This document shows, piece by piece, positions 1 to 8,634 of a stretch of DNA of 64,000 nt. Origin of the DNA: CAIKLP01 sp965279595 (GTDB lineage: Bacteria; Bacteroidota; Bacteroidia; Sphingobacteriales; Sphingobacteriaceae); NCBI GenBank assembly GCA_965279595.1, contig OZ257246.1, positions 1,922,001 to 1,986,000 of the forward strand, read 5' to 3'. Numbering within the stretch: position 1 is the stretch's first letter; each line of letters opens with the position of its first letter. A program made the position numbers and the translations under genes. Under the pieces are notes generated by a model, which did no database searches, had not been told where the DNA came from, and was given only the letters and a program-made list of their open reading frames with translations.

Positions 1-1592
1 GTAGAAAAGAGCATGTTCCTGTTTTAATTCATGTGAAAGAAGTGACGCAACCTCAAGGTCATTCAACATCAGGATCACATGAGCGTTACAAATCAAAAGA
101 AAGATTAGAGTGGGAAGCAGAATATGATTGTTTGAAAAAAATGCGTGAGTGGATGTTGACTTCTGCCATTGCTACTGAAGATGAATTAACTAGCATTGAA
201 ACGGAAGCGAAGAAATATGTACGTGCTTGTCAGAAAGAAGTATGGGAAGCATTTAATTCACCCATTAAATCAGAGATTGCAGAAGTAAGTAATCTATTGA
301 TGGAATTAGCATCACATTCAACAAATTCAGCAGCTATAGAAGCATTAGCAAATAAATTACGCAATACCATTGATCCATTCAGACGAGATATTATGGTTGC
401 TATAAAAGCAGCTATACGTTTGAGTCGTTTCGAAAATTCAGAGGTAAAAACTCAATTGCAGAATTGGTTGAATGCTTATAAAGAAATAAATTTTGATAGA
501 TATAATTCTTATTTATTTACTGATACAACAGAGGCTGCTTTAAATGTTCCTGTTCGCAAAGCTATTTATTCTGAAGATTCAAAATTATTAGATGGTAGAG
601 AAATTTTGCAAGCATGTTTTGATGCTGCATTTGCAAGAGATCCAAGAGTAGTTGCCTTTGGTGAAGACTTAGGAAAAATTGGAGATGTGAATCAAGGTTT
701 CGCTGGCTTGCAAGAAAAGTATGGAGAGATCAGAATTTCTGATACAGGTATTCGCGAAGCCACTATTGTTGGACAAGGAATTGGTTTAGCATTAAGAGGA
801 TTGAGACCAATTACAGAAATTCAATACTTGGATTATTTATTATATGGAATTCAAACTTTGAGTGATGATTTAGCATCGCTTTCTTATAGAACCAAAGCTG
901 GACAAAAAGCACCGATGATTATTAGAACTCGTGGACATCGCTTAGAAGGCGTATGGCATTCAGGTTCACCCATTGGTATGATTTTAAATGCTATTAGAGG
1001 CATACATGTTTTAGTGCCTAGAAATATGACGCAAGCTGCAGGATTTTATAATACCATGTTGCAATCTGATGAGCCTGCTTTAATTATTGAGTGTTTAAAT
1101 GGTTACCGTTTAAAAGAATTATTGCCTGATAATATTGGAACATTTACAGTTCCATTAGGAATTCCTGAAATAATGAATGAAGGAAATGATATTACTTTGG
1201 TTACTTATGGTTCTTGTTGCAGAATTGCAGAAGAAGCTATTGTGCTTTTGAATGAAGTAGGTATTAGTGTTGAACTAATTGATGTACAAAGTTTACTTCC
1301 TTTTGATATACATCATTTAATTGTTGATTCAATTAAAAAAACCAATCGTGTTTTATTTTTAGATGAAGATGTACCGGGTGGAGCAACTGCTTTCATCATG
1401 CAACAAGTTTTAGAAGTTCAACAAGCTTATCAATATTTAGATTCAACTCCTAAAACATTAACGGCTCACGCTCATCGCCCAGCTTATGGTACCGATGGCG
1501 ACTACTTTTCTAAACCCAATGCCGAAGATGTTTTTGAAGTAGTTTATGCGATGATGAGTGAAGTGGATCCGGAGAGTTATCCGGGGTTGTAG
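1..1592 (+). CDS. 2-oxoacid dehydrogenase E1, fused alpha/beta subunits (5' end missing)
   Basis: Thiamine-diphosphate E1 of a branched-chain or related 2-oxoacid dehydrogenase complex, which decarboxylates the 2-oxoacid and passes the acyl group to the E2 lipoyl arm. The reading frame is open from base 3, so the gene begins outside the window; the GTG at 33 is internal. The first residues (VTQPQGHSTSGSHERYK) are the end of an E1-alpha domain. After a helical linker, an E1-beta domain starts near base 590, with VAFGEDLGKIGDVNQG, DTGIREATIVGQG and TRGHRLEGVWHSGSP. The end ADPES-like tail is normal. Alpha and beta in one chain is a known arrangement in Bacteroidota. Exact substrate (pyruvate or branched-chain) cannot be told from this part. 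Confidence 0.9.
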   Translation, partial: RKEHVPVLIHVKEVTQPQGHSTSGSHERYKSKERLEWEAEYDCLKKMREWMLTSAIATEDELTSIETEAKKYVRACQKEVWEAFNSPIKSEIAEVSNLLMELASHSTNSAAIEALANKLRNTIDPFRRDIMVAIKAAIRLSRFENSEVKTQLQNWLNAYKEINFDRYNSYLFTDTTEAALNVPVRKAIYSEDSKLLDGREILQACFDAAFARDPRVVAFGEDLGKIGDVNQGFAGLQEKYGEIRISDTGIREATIVGQGIGLALRGLRPITEIQYLDYLLYGIQTLSDDLASLSYRTKAGQKAPMIIRTRGHRLEGVWHSGSPIGMILNAIRGIHVLVPRNMTQAAGFYNTMLQSDEPALIIECLNGYRLKELLPDNIGTFTVPLGIPEIMNEGNDITLVTYGSCCRIAEEAIVLLNEVGISVELIDVQSLLPFDIHHLIVDSIKKTNRVLFLDEDVPGGATAFIMQQVLEVQQAYQYLDSTPKTLTAHAHRPAYGTDGDYFSKPNAEDVFEVVYAMMSEVDPESYPGL

Positions 1593-1634
1593 ATTTTATA
1601 AGAAAGTTATTGTTGATTTTTTTTTAATTGTCAT

Positions 1635-1661
1635 AAAGAAGTAATTTCTAATTACTTCTTT
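1635..1661 (+). terminator. possible terminator hairpin after the E1 gene
   Basis: Perfect 12-bp arms AAAGAAGTAATT and AATTACTTCTTT around a 3-base loop, 43 bases after the E1 stop codon. The T-tract that follows is weak (TCTC), so this is either a poor intrinsic terminator or an mRNA 3'-end hairpin. Confidence 0.4.
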
Positions 1662-1806
1662 CTCATTGTGTTACAACATTGTTACATCAAAGTTAGATTA
1701 GAACATAATTGAACAACTTACTTCTAATAAAAGTTATTTTCAAGTATTTCTCCATTTTGATTCTTGCCCTTTTCATCCTATTATTGACAAAAATTAAATT
1801 TCAAGA

Positions 1807-2988
1807 ATGAATATCAAACTACTATTAGTAATTCCTTTTGCATTGTCTGTTGGATTTGGCTATGCTCAAGAAGATCTTATCAATAAATTAAAAGACAATA
1901 AAGGTCAAACTTCAAAAGAAGCATTTAAGTTTACGCCAGTTATTAATTTAGAAGGCACTTCAGTTAAGAATCAAGGTGCATCAAGCACTTGTTGGAGTTA
2001 TTCAGCTAATTCTTTTGTTGAATCTGAAATGATTAGAATGGGCAAGAAACCAGTGGATATTGCTGAGATGTACACTGTGCGTAACATGTATATTGATAAA
2101 GCTGAAATTTATGTACGCATGCATGGTTCATCTTCCTATGGACAAGGTGGTGCATTGCATGATCCAATTGATTTGATGACTAAGTATGGTGCCTTGCCTC
2201 AAGAACTTTATACTGGTTTACAGCCCGGTCAAGTTAAAAATGACCATGCAGAAATTGAGAAAGTTTTAACTGCTATGTTAAATGTTTATGCTAAAAGTGA
2301 GAAACCAATTTCACTAAATTGGAAACAAGGTTTCACTAAAGTGGTGGATTCTTATTTAGGCGAAGTGCCCGCTAAATTTACATTTGAAGGCAAACAATAT
2401 ACTCCTCAATCTTTTGCTAAAGATGTGATTGGAATTAATCCAAAAGATTATGTAGAAGTTACTTCTTTTACCAATGCACCTTTTTATGAACCAATGGTAG
2501 TAATGGTTCCAGATAACTGGACCTATAAAACATCTTTCAATTTACCTTTGAATGAATTAATTGATGCTATAGATAACGCATTGAAAAAAGGATATAGCGT
2601 CGCTTGGGCAACTGATGTCAGTGAAAAAACATTTAGCTGGAAAAATGGTGTTGCTTATGTTTCTGCTAAGCCTTATGCAGACATGTCTGATGACGAGAAA
2701 AAAGATATGTTTAGCAAACCTCAACCTGAATTAGAAGTAACTGCAGAAATCCGTCAGAACGCATTTGATAATTTCGAAACTACGGATGATCACGGTATGC
2801 AAATTATGGGAATCGCTAAAGACCTTAACGGTAAAGAATACTATATCGTAAAAAATTCATGGGGCACCAAAAATGATTACGAAGGATATTTATACGTAAC
2901 CAAAAACTACGTGAAATACAAAACAACTTCTGTGATGATGCATAGGGATGGATTGCCGGGAGGGATGAGGAAGAAGCTGGGAATTTAG
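1807..2988 (+). CDS. secreted C1-family peptidase, bleomycin hydrolase/aminopeptidase C type
   Basis: Papain-fold cysteine peptidase, 393 residues. An N-terminal signal peptide (hydrophobic 4-17, cleavage near YAQ21) sends it to the periplasm or outside. The catalytic Cys is C62 in NQGASSTCWSYS. The His lies in TTDDHGMQIMG and the Asn in VKNSWGTKNDYEGYLYV, the standard C1 order. The C-terminus MHRDGLPGGMRKKLGI matches the conserved tail of the bleomycin hydrolase group, which in that family can reach into the active site and set aminopeptidase-like specificity. It stands alone on its strand with no partner gene. Substrate is unknown; peptide scavenging is the likely role. Confidence 0.88.
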   Translation: MNIKLLLVIPFALSVGFGYAQEDLINKLKDNKGQTSKEAFKFTPVINLEGTSVKNQGASSTCWSYSANSFVESEMIRMGKKPVDIAEMYTVRNMYIDKAEIYVRMHGSSSYGQGGALHDPIDLMTKYGALPQELYTGLQPGQVKNDHAEIEKVLTAMLNVYAKSEKPISLNWKQGFTKVVDSYLGEVPAKFTFEGKQYTPQSFAKDVIGINPKDYVEVTSFTNAPFYEPMVVMVPDNWTYKTSFNLPLNELIDAIDNALKKGYSVAWATDVSEKTFSWKNGVAYVSAKPYADMSDDEKKDMFSKPQPELEVTAEIRQNAFDNFETTDDHGMQIMGIAKDLNGKEYYIVKNSWGTKNDYEGYLYVTKNYVKYKTTSVMMHRDGLPGGMRKKLGI

Positions 2989-3076
2989 GTTCGTAGGAAT
3001 GGATTTTGAAGTTGGAGGATGGGTAGATTTGGTTTTGGGAATAATTTTAAATTTTAAGTTTTAAATTTCAATTGAA

Positions 3077-3118
3077 ATAATTTTGAATTTTGAATGTCAA
3101 ATGAAGGAATTTTGAATT
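3077..3118 (-). repeat. AT-rich repeat, inverted copy upstream of the four-helix-bundle gene
   Basis: Read on the minus strand this stretch contains AAAATTCCTTCATTTGACAT followed by TCAAAATTCAAAATT. The same core, AAAATTCCTTCAATTGACAT then TTAAAATTTAAAATT, occurs on the plus strand near 3899 and, as a variant, near 3734. The upstream copy is therefore inverted relative to the copies downstream of the gene at 3257-3619. Confidence 0.7.
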
Positions 3119-3182
3119 GGACAATGTTTTATATAAACGATGTTATGAAGTTCAACATTTAAAATTAATAAATTAAAAATTT

Positions 3183-3220
3183 GTATTGATGCAAGATTAT
3201 TTATAATCCTGCATCAATAC
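3183..3220. repeat. near-perfect 38-base palindrome
   Basis: The left arm GTATTGATGCAAGATTAT (3183-3200) and right arm ATAATCCTGCATCAATAC (3203-3220) are complementary at 17 of 18 positions, with a 2-base spacer. It ends 36 bases before the four-helix-bundle ATG. There is no T-run after it, so it is not a typical terminator. It could be an operator, a cruciform/REP-type element, or one end of a repeat unit. Confidence 0.75.
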
Positions 3221-3256
3221 AGTTTTAGGTAATATCGGCATTGGTCATATTTGATT

Positions 3257-3619
3257 ATGAAAAATGAAAATATTATTAAAACTAGAACTTTGAAGTTTTC
3301 TTTAATGATAATTGATCTTTATAAAGATTTGGAAAAAAATAAAGAGTATGTTATTTCTAAACAATTATTACGAAGTGCAACAAGTATAGGTGCTAATGTA
3401 ATTGAATCAGAAGCAGCCTATTCAAAAAGAGATTTTATTCATAAACTAAGCGTAGCTGCAAAAGAAGCTCATGAAAGTAAGTATTGGCTCACATTATTAA
3501 GCCATTATCAAATAAAGAATATCGATTTAAATGCTTACCAAAAGGAAATTGTAGAGATAATTAATATCCTAACCTCCATCATCAAAACGAGTCAAGAAAG
3601 GTATAATTTAAAATTTTAA
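3257..3619 (+). CDS. four-helix-bundle protein of the 23S rRNA intervening-sequence (S23) family
   Basis: A 120-residue helical protein with the family pattern TLKFSLMIIDLYKDLEK, QLLRSATSIGANVIES, KRDFIHKLSVAAKEAHES and a last helix ending near the C-terminus. Family members were first found inside intervening sequences of 23S rRNA and are also common as stand-alone genes in Bacteroidota; their molecular job is not settled, though the fold is shared with the Avd accessory protein of diversity-generating retroelements. I chose ATG 3257 over TTG 3251. A -7-like CATATTTG (3246-3253) sits just before it. There is no rRNA or reverse transcriptase nearby. The gene lies alone between inverted AT-rich repeats, which suggests it moved or was inserted here. 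Confidence 0.88.
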   Translation: MKNENIIKTRTLKFSLMIIDLYKDLEKNKEYVISKQLLRSATSIGANVIESEAAYSKRDFIHKLSVAAKEAHESKYWLTLLSHYQIKNIDLNAYQKEIVEIINILTSIIKTSQERYNLKF

Positions 3620-3719
3620 TTGCTATTCCAAACATTTTAAATTACCAGACCATTAATTTAAAATTACAAATACAGCTCCCTAAATTAAATTGTTTTTAGA
3701 TCCGCTTCCTACTTCTGAC

Positions 3720-4003
3720 AATTTAAAATTCAACATTCCTTCAATTGGCATTTAAAATTTAAAATTCAAAATTTAAAATTTCTTTGTTGACATTTAAAAT
3801 TCAAAATTTCTTTGTTGGCATTTAAAATTCTAAATTATAATTTTAGCCTCATAAATTAAAATGCAATTCGTTTCCTACAACATTCAATTTAAAAATTCAA
3901 AATTCCTTCAATTGACATTTAAAATTTAAAATTCAAAATTCAAAATTTCTTTGTTGACATTTAAAATTTAAAATTCAAAATTTAAAATTTCTTTCCAATG
4001 AAA
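3720..4003 (+). repeat. array of degenerate AT-rich repeats filling a 395-base gap
   Basis: The gap 3620-4014 has no gene. From about 3720 it is made of two interleaved motifs: ATTCCTTCAATTGRCATTT (near 3735 and 3902) and TTTCTTTGTTGRCATTTAAA (near 3779, 3807 and 3946), each followed by runs of TTTAAAATT or TTCAAAATT. Spacing is irregular and there are no unique spacers. The first motif matches, in inverse orientation, the repeat upstream of the four-helix-bundle gene. Confidence 0.75.
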
Positions 4004-4014
4004 AATTAGGATTT

Positions 4015-5082
4015 CTACTTTCGCACACCCTGCAAAAGCAAGTAATCTGCAAGAACAATCGCTGCCATCGCTTCGATGATGGGTACTGCCCTCGGCACCA
4101 CACAAGGATCATGTCTGCCTTGGTTTTGAAGAGTGATTTCATTGCCATCGGTGTCGATGCTTTCTTGAGCTTTTAGAATGGTTGCTACGGGTTTAAAGGC
4201 GACGTTGAAATAAATATCATCACCATTGCTGATGCCACCTAAAATGCCACCGCTATGATTGGTTTTTGTTTTAAAGTTTTTGCCAATGGCATCGTTATTT
4301 TCGGAGCCAAGTTTGCTAGCTCCTGCAAAGCCAGAACCATATTCAAAACCATGCACTGCATTGATGCTTAACATGGCTTTGCCTAATTCGGCATGTAATT
4401 TATTGAACACAGGTTCACCTATTCCGATGGGAACATTTTTTATCACACATTGAATAATTCCACCAACGGTATCGCCCTCTTTTTTAATGGCTTCAATATG
4501 CGCAATCATTTCTTTGGCTATATGTGCATCCGGACAACGAACTATATTGTTTTCGGTTTCATCTAAATTTAAATCTAAATAGGATTTAGTTAATTTGATT
4601 TCTCCCACTTGCTTTACAAATGCTTGTATGTGTATGCCTTTTTCTTTCAGAAACATTTTGGCAATGGCTCCAGCTGCAACGCGGGTAGCTGTTTCACGGG
4701 CTGATGATCTTCCACCACCACGGTGATCTCTGATGCCGTACTTTGCTTGGTAAGTATAATCAGCATGTGATGGACGGAAAGTGTTTTTTAAATAATCATA
4801 ATCTTTTTCTTTTTGATCTTCATTTTGAATGATGATGCAAATTGGAGTGCCTAATGATTTTCCTTCAAATACACCTGATAAGATTTTTGCGGTATCACTT
4901 TCTTTTCTTGCGGAAGTAATAGCTGATTGGCCAGGTTTTCTTCTATCTAATTCTTTTTGTATAAAATCTAAGTCAATGGTGAGTCCCGCCGGACAACCAT
5001 CTATCACCACACCAATGGCTTCTCCATGTGATTCACCAAAACTATGTATGCAAAATAAGTTTCCAAATGAGTTTCCTGCCAT
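4015..5082 (-). CDS. aroC: chorismate synthase
   Basis: Last shikimate-pathway step, 5-enolpyruvylshikimate 3-phosphate to chorismate with reduced FMN. 355 residues, the usual length. The N-terminus GNSFGNLFCIHSFGESHG is the first signature; RPSHADYTYQAKYG and DHRGGGRSSARETATR are the substrate and FMN-binding regions; GRHDPCVVPRAVPI is the C-terminal signature. It is the last gene of the operon with aroA and aroB and follows aroA by 2 bases. The start codon is the only reasonable one. Nothing odd in the sequence. Confidence 0.98.
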   Translation of the reverse strand: MAGNSFGNLFCIHSFGESHGEAIGVVIDGCPAGLTIDLDFIQKELDRRKPGQSAITSARKESDTAKILSGVFEGKSLGTPICIIIQNEDQKEKDYDYLKNTFRPSHADYTYQAKYGIRDHRGGGRSSARETATRVAAGAIAKMFLKEKGIHIQAFVKQVGEIKLTKSYLDLNLDETENNIVRCPDAHIAKEMIAHIEAIKKEGDTVGGIIQCVIKNVPIGIGEPVFNKLHAELGKAMLSINAVHGFEYGSGFAGASKLGSENNDAIGKNFKTKTNHSGGILGGISNGDDIYFNVAFKPVATILKAQESIDTDGNEITLQNQGRHDPCVVPRAVPIIEAMAAIVLADYLLLQGVRK

Positions 5083-5084
5083 GA

Positions 5085-6332
5085 TTAATTAAATTTCAAT
5101 TCAAATCCTGCTGCATTTAAATCATTCCAAAAGTTTGGATATGATTTTGAAATAACGGAAGGATTTTCTATTTGTATATACTTCCAAATTAAGGATAAAC
5201 AAGCAAAGCTCAAAGCCATTCTATGATCATCATAGGTTTTCAAGGTAATGATTTGTTCAGAGTCAACCTTTTGAATTGCCTTTAGAGAATAGCTATCAGC
5301 TTTGTTAGTTAAACTAAAACCAAATTTCAATAACTCATTTTGCAATGCTACAATGCGATTGGTTTCTTTATGTACTAAGGTTGTTAATCCGGAAAAGGAA
5401 TAAGGAAGGTTTAATGCAGCAGTTAACACAATTAAGGTTTGTGCTAAGTCTGGTGAATTCAAACAATCAATAGTCATTGGTTTTATTTCAAAAGGTATTT
5501 CAATTAATTCAATTCCATCCGAATGATAAATTGTACCAACCCCAAATAACTTCATGTATTCTGTGATTATTTGGTCGCCTTGTGAACTTGTTTTTCTTAA
5601 GCCATTTAATGTTATTTTTTTTGAAAAGCCCAATGCTTTGATTGCGTACCAGTAGGAAGCTGCACTCCAATCCGATTCTATTTCAATTTTTCCTGCTTGA
5701 ATTTCTTGTTCTGCCAATTCAAAATAATTATCGCTTTGTTTACATTGTATTCCAAATTGTGATAGGGTATGGATGGTAAGTTGTAAATAGGGTTCTGAAA
5801 CTTTTGCGGTAGCTAATTTTAATTTCAATCCGTTTTTTATTTGTGAACCAATTAGCAATAAAGAAGAAATAAATTGGGAGCTAATGTTCGCATCAATAGT
5901 TACCGTATTTGTGCCATCAAGTTTTTTACCAATGATTTTTAGCGGAGGAAATCCTTCTTCTTTTAAATATTCAATTTCAGCACCTAATTGTATCAAGGCA
6001 TTTACCAAAGGAGCAATTGGTCTTTTTTGTAATTGCGTAGAACCAGTGAGTACCCTTATTTCATTGGGCTTGTTGGCGAAATAGGAAGTTAAAAAACGAA
6101 GAGTTGTACCTGCATGTCCGCAATTAATCTCTTCTTGGTTTGATGACAAAGCTTGTTGCAAAGCTAGGGTATCATCTGAATCAGATAAATTACTAATATG
6201 AATTTTATTTTTTGAAATTGCTTGAAGAATCAAGGCTCTGTTCGATTCACTTTTTGAGCCAGGAAGTTGAATGTTTATGCCTAACTCTTGTTGCTTTTGA
6301 TGATATATATGCAGATGAGTTGAAACTTTCAT
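5085..6332 (-). CDS. aroA: 3-phosphoshikimate 1-carboxyvinyltransferase (EPSP synthase)
   Basis: Joins shikimate 3-phosphate and phosphoenolpyruvate to give EPSP. 415 residues with the two-domain inside-out barrel family motifs: LPGSKSESNRALIL (PEP/shikimate binding), NCGHAGTTLRFLTSYF, SDWSAASYWYAIKAL, and KTYDDHRMALSFACL near the C-terminus. The glyphosate-site region reads NCGHAGTTLR rather than the commoner NAGTAMR, so it is of a diverged class II-like kind (inference). It lies between aroB (1 base apart) and aroC (2 bases apart), so it is translated from one mRNA with them. Confidence 0.95.
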   Translation of the reverse strand: MKVSTHLHIYHQKQQELGINIQLPGSKSESNRALILQAISKNKIHISNLSDSDDTLALQQALSSNQEEINCGHAGTTLRFLTSYFANKPNEIRVLTGSTQLQKRPIAPLVNALIQLGAEIEYLKEEGFPPLKIIGKKLDGTNTVTIDANISSQFISSLLLIGSQIKNGLKLKLATAKVSEPYLQLTIHTLSQFGIQCKQSDNYFELAEQEIQAGKIEIESDWSAASYWYAIKALGFSKKITLNGLRKTSSQGDQIITEYMKLFGVGTIYHSDGIELIEIPFEIKPMTIDCLNSPDLAQTLIVLTAALNLPYSFSGLTTLVHKETNRIVALQNELLKFGFSLTNKADSYSLKAIQKVDSEQIITLKTYDDHRMALSFACLSLIWKYIQIENPSVISKSYPNFWNDLNAAGFELKFN

Positions 6333-6333
6333 A

Positions 6334-7404
6334 TTAAGAAATATATTCAGTTAATAAATCGCTAATGGTTTCAATAGGTACAACCACATCTATATTTACT
6401 TTGCCAATTTCTGAAATTAAGCAACAATTAATTTGTCCAGCTTTATTTTTTTTATCAACCTGTAAGAAAGTGAGAATAGTTACAATTGCTTCTCTTTGGA
6501 GTTTTATCAATTGGAAATTGGATTGTATAATAGCTTCAATTTTTTGTGCTAGTTTTTCATCCAAAATACCTAATTGGGTGGCTAATTTATTTTCCAATAT
6601 AATGCCTAGTAGAATAGCTTCTCCATGTAATACAGGCTTCTCCATTTGTAGAAAATAACTTTCAATGGCATGTCCAATTGTATGTCCAAAATTTAATGAT
6701 TTTCGGATGCCTTTATCAAAAGGATCTTGAGCAACAATATTGTTTTTAATCTCAATGGAATTGAAAATTAAGTTCAATAGTTTTTCATCATCCTCTAAAA
6801 TTAAATATTCTATACTTTCTTGGAAATGATTTTCATCAGCTATTAAGCCATGTTTAATGATCTCTGCAAAGGCTGATTTAAATTCTCTTTTAGGTAAAGT
6901 TTGGAGCAATTCAGGAATAATAAAAACAGCTTTTGGAAAAGTAAAAGTTCCAATTCTGTTTTTCAATGAATTCATATCTATTCCATTTTTTCCACCAATG
7001 GATGCATCAACCATTGCTAACAAACTACTTGGAATATTGATGAAATCAATACCACGTAAATAAGTAGAAGCTGCAAAGCCACCCATATCAGAAACCATTC
7101 CACCACCTAAGTTGATTAACAAACTCGAACGATCCATTTCAAAATCATTCATCATGCTCCAAATGCCAATACAGATGTCGATATTTTTATTGTCTTCACC
7201 TGCATCAATTTCAATGATATCGGCCTTGTTGCTATAAGTAGAATTTAAATTTATAAAAGGAAGACAGTGTTCAATGGTATTGCTATCACCAAGAATTACA
7301 ATTTTAGAATAATTACCATTGCTGATGAATTCATCCAATGCTTCAATTGAATTTTCGAAATGAATTGCATAATTGAATGAAGTTTCTATTTTATTTTTCA
7401 TCAT
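6334..7404 (-). CDS. aroB: 3-dehydroquinate synthase
   Basis: Second shikimate-pathway enzyme; NAD- and metal-dependent conversion of DAHP to 3-dehydroquinate. 356 residues. Visible family motifs are the NAD-binding LINLGGGMVSDMGGFAA, substrate loop SSLLAMVDASIGGKNGID, metal-binding FAEIIKHGLIAD, and LNFGHTIGHAIE with LHGEAILLGI, which supply the metal-ligand histidines and acidic residues. Its start (ATG 7404 or the next ATG 7401) overlaps the end of the upstream DAHP synthase gene by up to 14 bases, which implies translational coupling. Confidence 0.96.
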   Translation of the reverse strand: MMKNKIETSFNYAIHFENSIEALDEFISNGNYSKIVILGDSNTIEHCLPFINLNSTYSNKADIIEIDAGEDNKNIDICIGIWSMMNDFEMDRSSLLINLGGGMVSDMGGFAASTYLRGIDFINIPSSLLAMVDASIGGKNGIDMNSLKNRIGTFTFPKAVFIIPELLQTLPKREFKSAFAEIIKHGLIADENHFQESIEYLILEDDEKLLNLIFNSIEIKNNIVAQDPFDKGIRKSLNFGHTIGHAIESYFLQMEKPVLHGEAILLGIILENKLATQLGILDEKLAQKIEAIIQSNFQLIKLQREAIVTILTFLQVDKKNKAGQINCCLISEIGKVNIDVVVPIETISDLLTEYIS

Positions 7405-8482
7405 TCATTACTTTAGTTTGAATGGCAATAGATTCGCGGTGTATGGCTTTCAGTATATCTAAAATCAATTCTTCTGATAGGGTAATTTCTTGTCCGTAAT
7501 GTGTGCGGGTTTTGACAATTTCTGCCCAACGCTCCGGTTGAAAAATAGTAATGTTATTTTCTTTTTTATATAATCCAATTTCACTAACCAGTTTACTTCT
7601 AGAAGCTAGTAATTCTAAGAATTCATAATCGATTTTATCAATTGATGTTCTCAATCTTTTCAATTGATCTTTGAATTCTTCATCATCACTTTCCGCATTC
7701 CTAATAATTAAATCATGGATGAGTTTGCCTAATGCTGCAGGAGTTAATTGTTGATCTTTATCACTCAATGCAATGCTCGGATCATAATGTGATTCAATCA
7801 TTAATCCATCAAAATTTAAATCAATGGCTTTCTGACTGATGTGTGGAATCAAATCAATATTGCCTGAGATATGACTCGGATCGCAAATCATGGGAATGTT
7901 TGGAATCAACCTTTTCAACTCCAATGGAATGCTCCAATTAGGAACATTTCTATAGGTGTTTTTTTCGAAAGTAGAGAAACCTCTATGTATGGCAGCAATT
8001 TTTTTGATACCTGCATAATTGATTCTTTCAATTGCACCAACCCATAATTCTAAATCAGGGTTGATTGGATTTTTAATCATGACGGGTATATCCACACCGC
8101 GTAAAGCATCTGCAATTTCTTGAACTACAAATGGACTTACGGTTGATCGAGCACCGATCCATAAAATATCAATACCTGCTTTTAAACTTGTTTCTACATG
8201 TTGAGCATTGGCAACTTCCACCGCACTCTTCATGTGATTTTTTTTGGCAGCATCAGCTAACCAAAATAAAGCTTCCTTACCAACACCTTTAAAGGTACCA
8301 GGCCTGGTTCTTGGTTTCCAAATTCCACCTCTTAAAATGGGGATTTTTTGTGCTGCTAATGCTTTAGCGGTTAAGTGAATTTGTTCTTCACTCTCCACAC
8401 TACAAGGCCCAGCAATGGTTACTAATTTGCATTTTGGAATTCCCCAATTAGCAAAATCTTCTATAGCTAAATTTACAGTCAT
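7391..8482 (-). CDS. bifunctional DAHP synthase / chorismate mutase
   Basis: Entry enzyme of aromatic synthesis fused to the first enzyme of the Phe/Tyr branch. 363 residues. Residues about 1-265 are a type I-beta DAHP synthase (TIAGPCSVES, LRGGIWKPRTRPGTF, IWIGARSTVSPF-like region, AIHRGFS, CDPSHISGN). Residues about 270-360 are an AroQ-type chorismate mutase (LRTSIDKIDYEFLELLASRS, then helices with RWAEIVKTRTHYG). Fusion in this order is common in Bacteroidota, where mutase and synthase can regulate each other through aromatic intermediates (known for the family, not shown here). First gene of the operon. Confidence 0.95.
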   Translation of the reverse strand: MTVNLAIEDFANWGIPKCKLVTIAGPCSVESEEQIHLTAKALAAQKIPILRGGIWKPRTRPGTFKGVGKEALFWLADAAKKNHMKSAVEVANAQHVETSLKAGIDILWIGARSTVSPFVVQEIADALRGVDIPVMIKNPINPDLELWVGAIERINYAGIKKIAAIHRGFSTFEKNTYRNVPNWSIPLELKRLIPNIPMICDPSHISGNIDLIPHISQKAIDLNFDGLMIESHYDPSIALSDKDQQLTPAALGKLIHDLIIRNAESDDEEFKDQLKRLRTSIDKIDYEFLELLASRSKLVSEIGLYKKENNITIFQPERWAEIVKTRTHYGQEITLSEELILDILKAIHRESIAIQTKVMNDEK

Positions 8483-8492
8483 TTTAGAGGTA

Positions 8493-8523
8493 CAAATAAA
8501 CGAATACCATTCCTTAGTTCAAA
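8493..8523 (-). promoter_or_regulatory. candidate promoter of the aro operon
   Basis: On the minus strand TTTG (8523-8520), 19 bases, then TTTATTTG (8500-8493), one mismatch from TAnnTTTG. The mRNA start would be only a few bases before the ATG at 8482, so the leader is very short. Confidence 0.4.
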
Positions 8524-8605
8524 CTATACAAAGTCTATTTAGTTTGAAATGAATCTGAATAGTGCTGAATCGATTGGCAAGGTATGTCTAATTCAATTGA
8601 AATTG

Positions 8606-8613
8606 TACATTTG
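8606..8613 (+). promoter_or_regulatory. -7 element before the proline dehydrogenase gene
   Basis: TACATTTG fits the Bacteroidota -7 consensus exactly and lies 21 bases before the ATG at 8635. No good -33 TTG is seen at the expected distance. Confidence 0.5.
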
Positions 8614-8634
8614 TTCCAAATTTGAATCAAGAAC

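Noticed and set aside
2940..3060. G-rich end of the C1 peptidase gene and following sequence, as if a foreign segment had replaced the C-terminus
   Set aside because: The last residues match the conserved bleomycin-hydrolase tail (ending in KKLGI), so the end is native and the composition shift is not evidence of insertion.
3257..3619. Four-helix-bundle gene as an accessory gene of a diversity-generating retroelement
   Set aside because: No reverse transcriptase, template repeat or variable-repeat target is seen nearby; the Avd likeness is only at fold level.
3720..4003. The repeats could be a CRISPR array
   Set aside because: Repeats are degenerate and overlap; there are no unique spacers of constant size and no cas genes.
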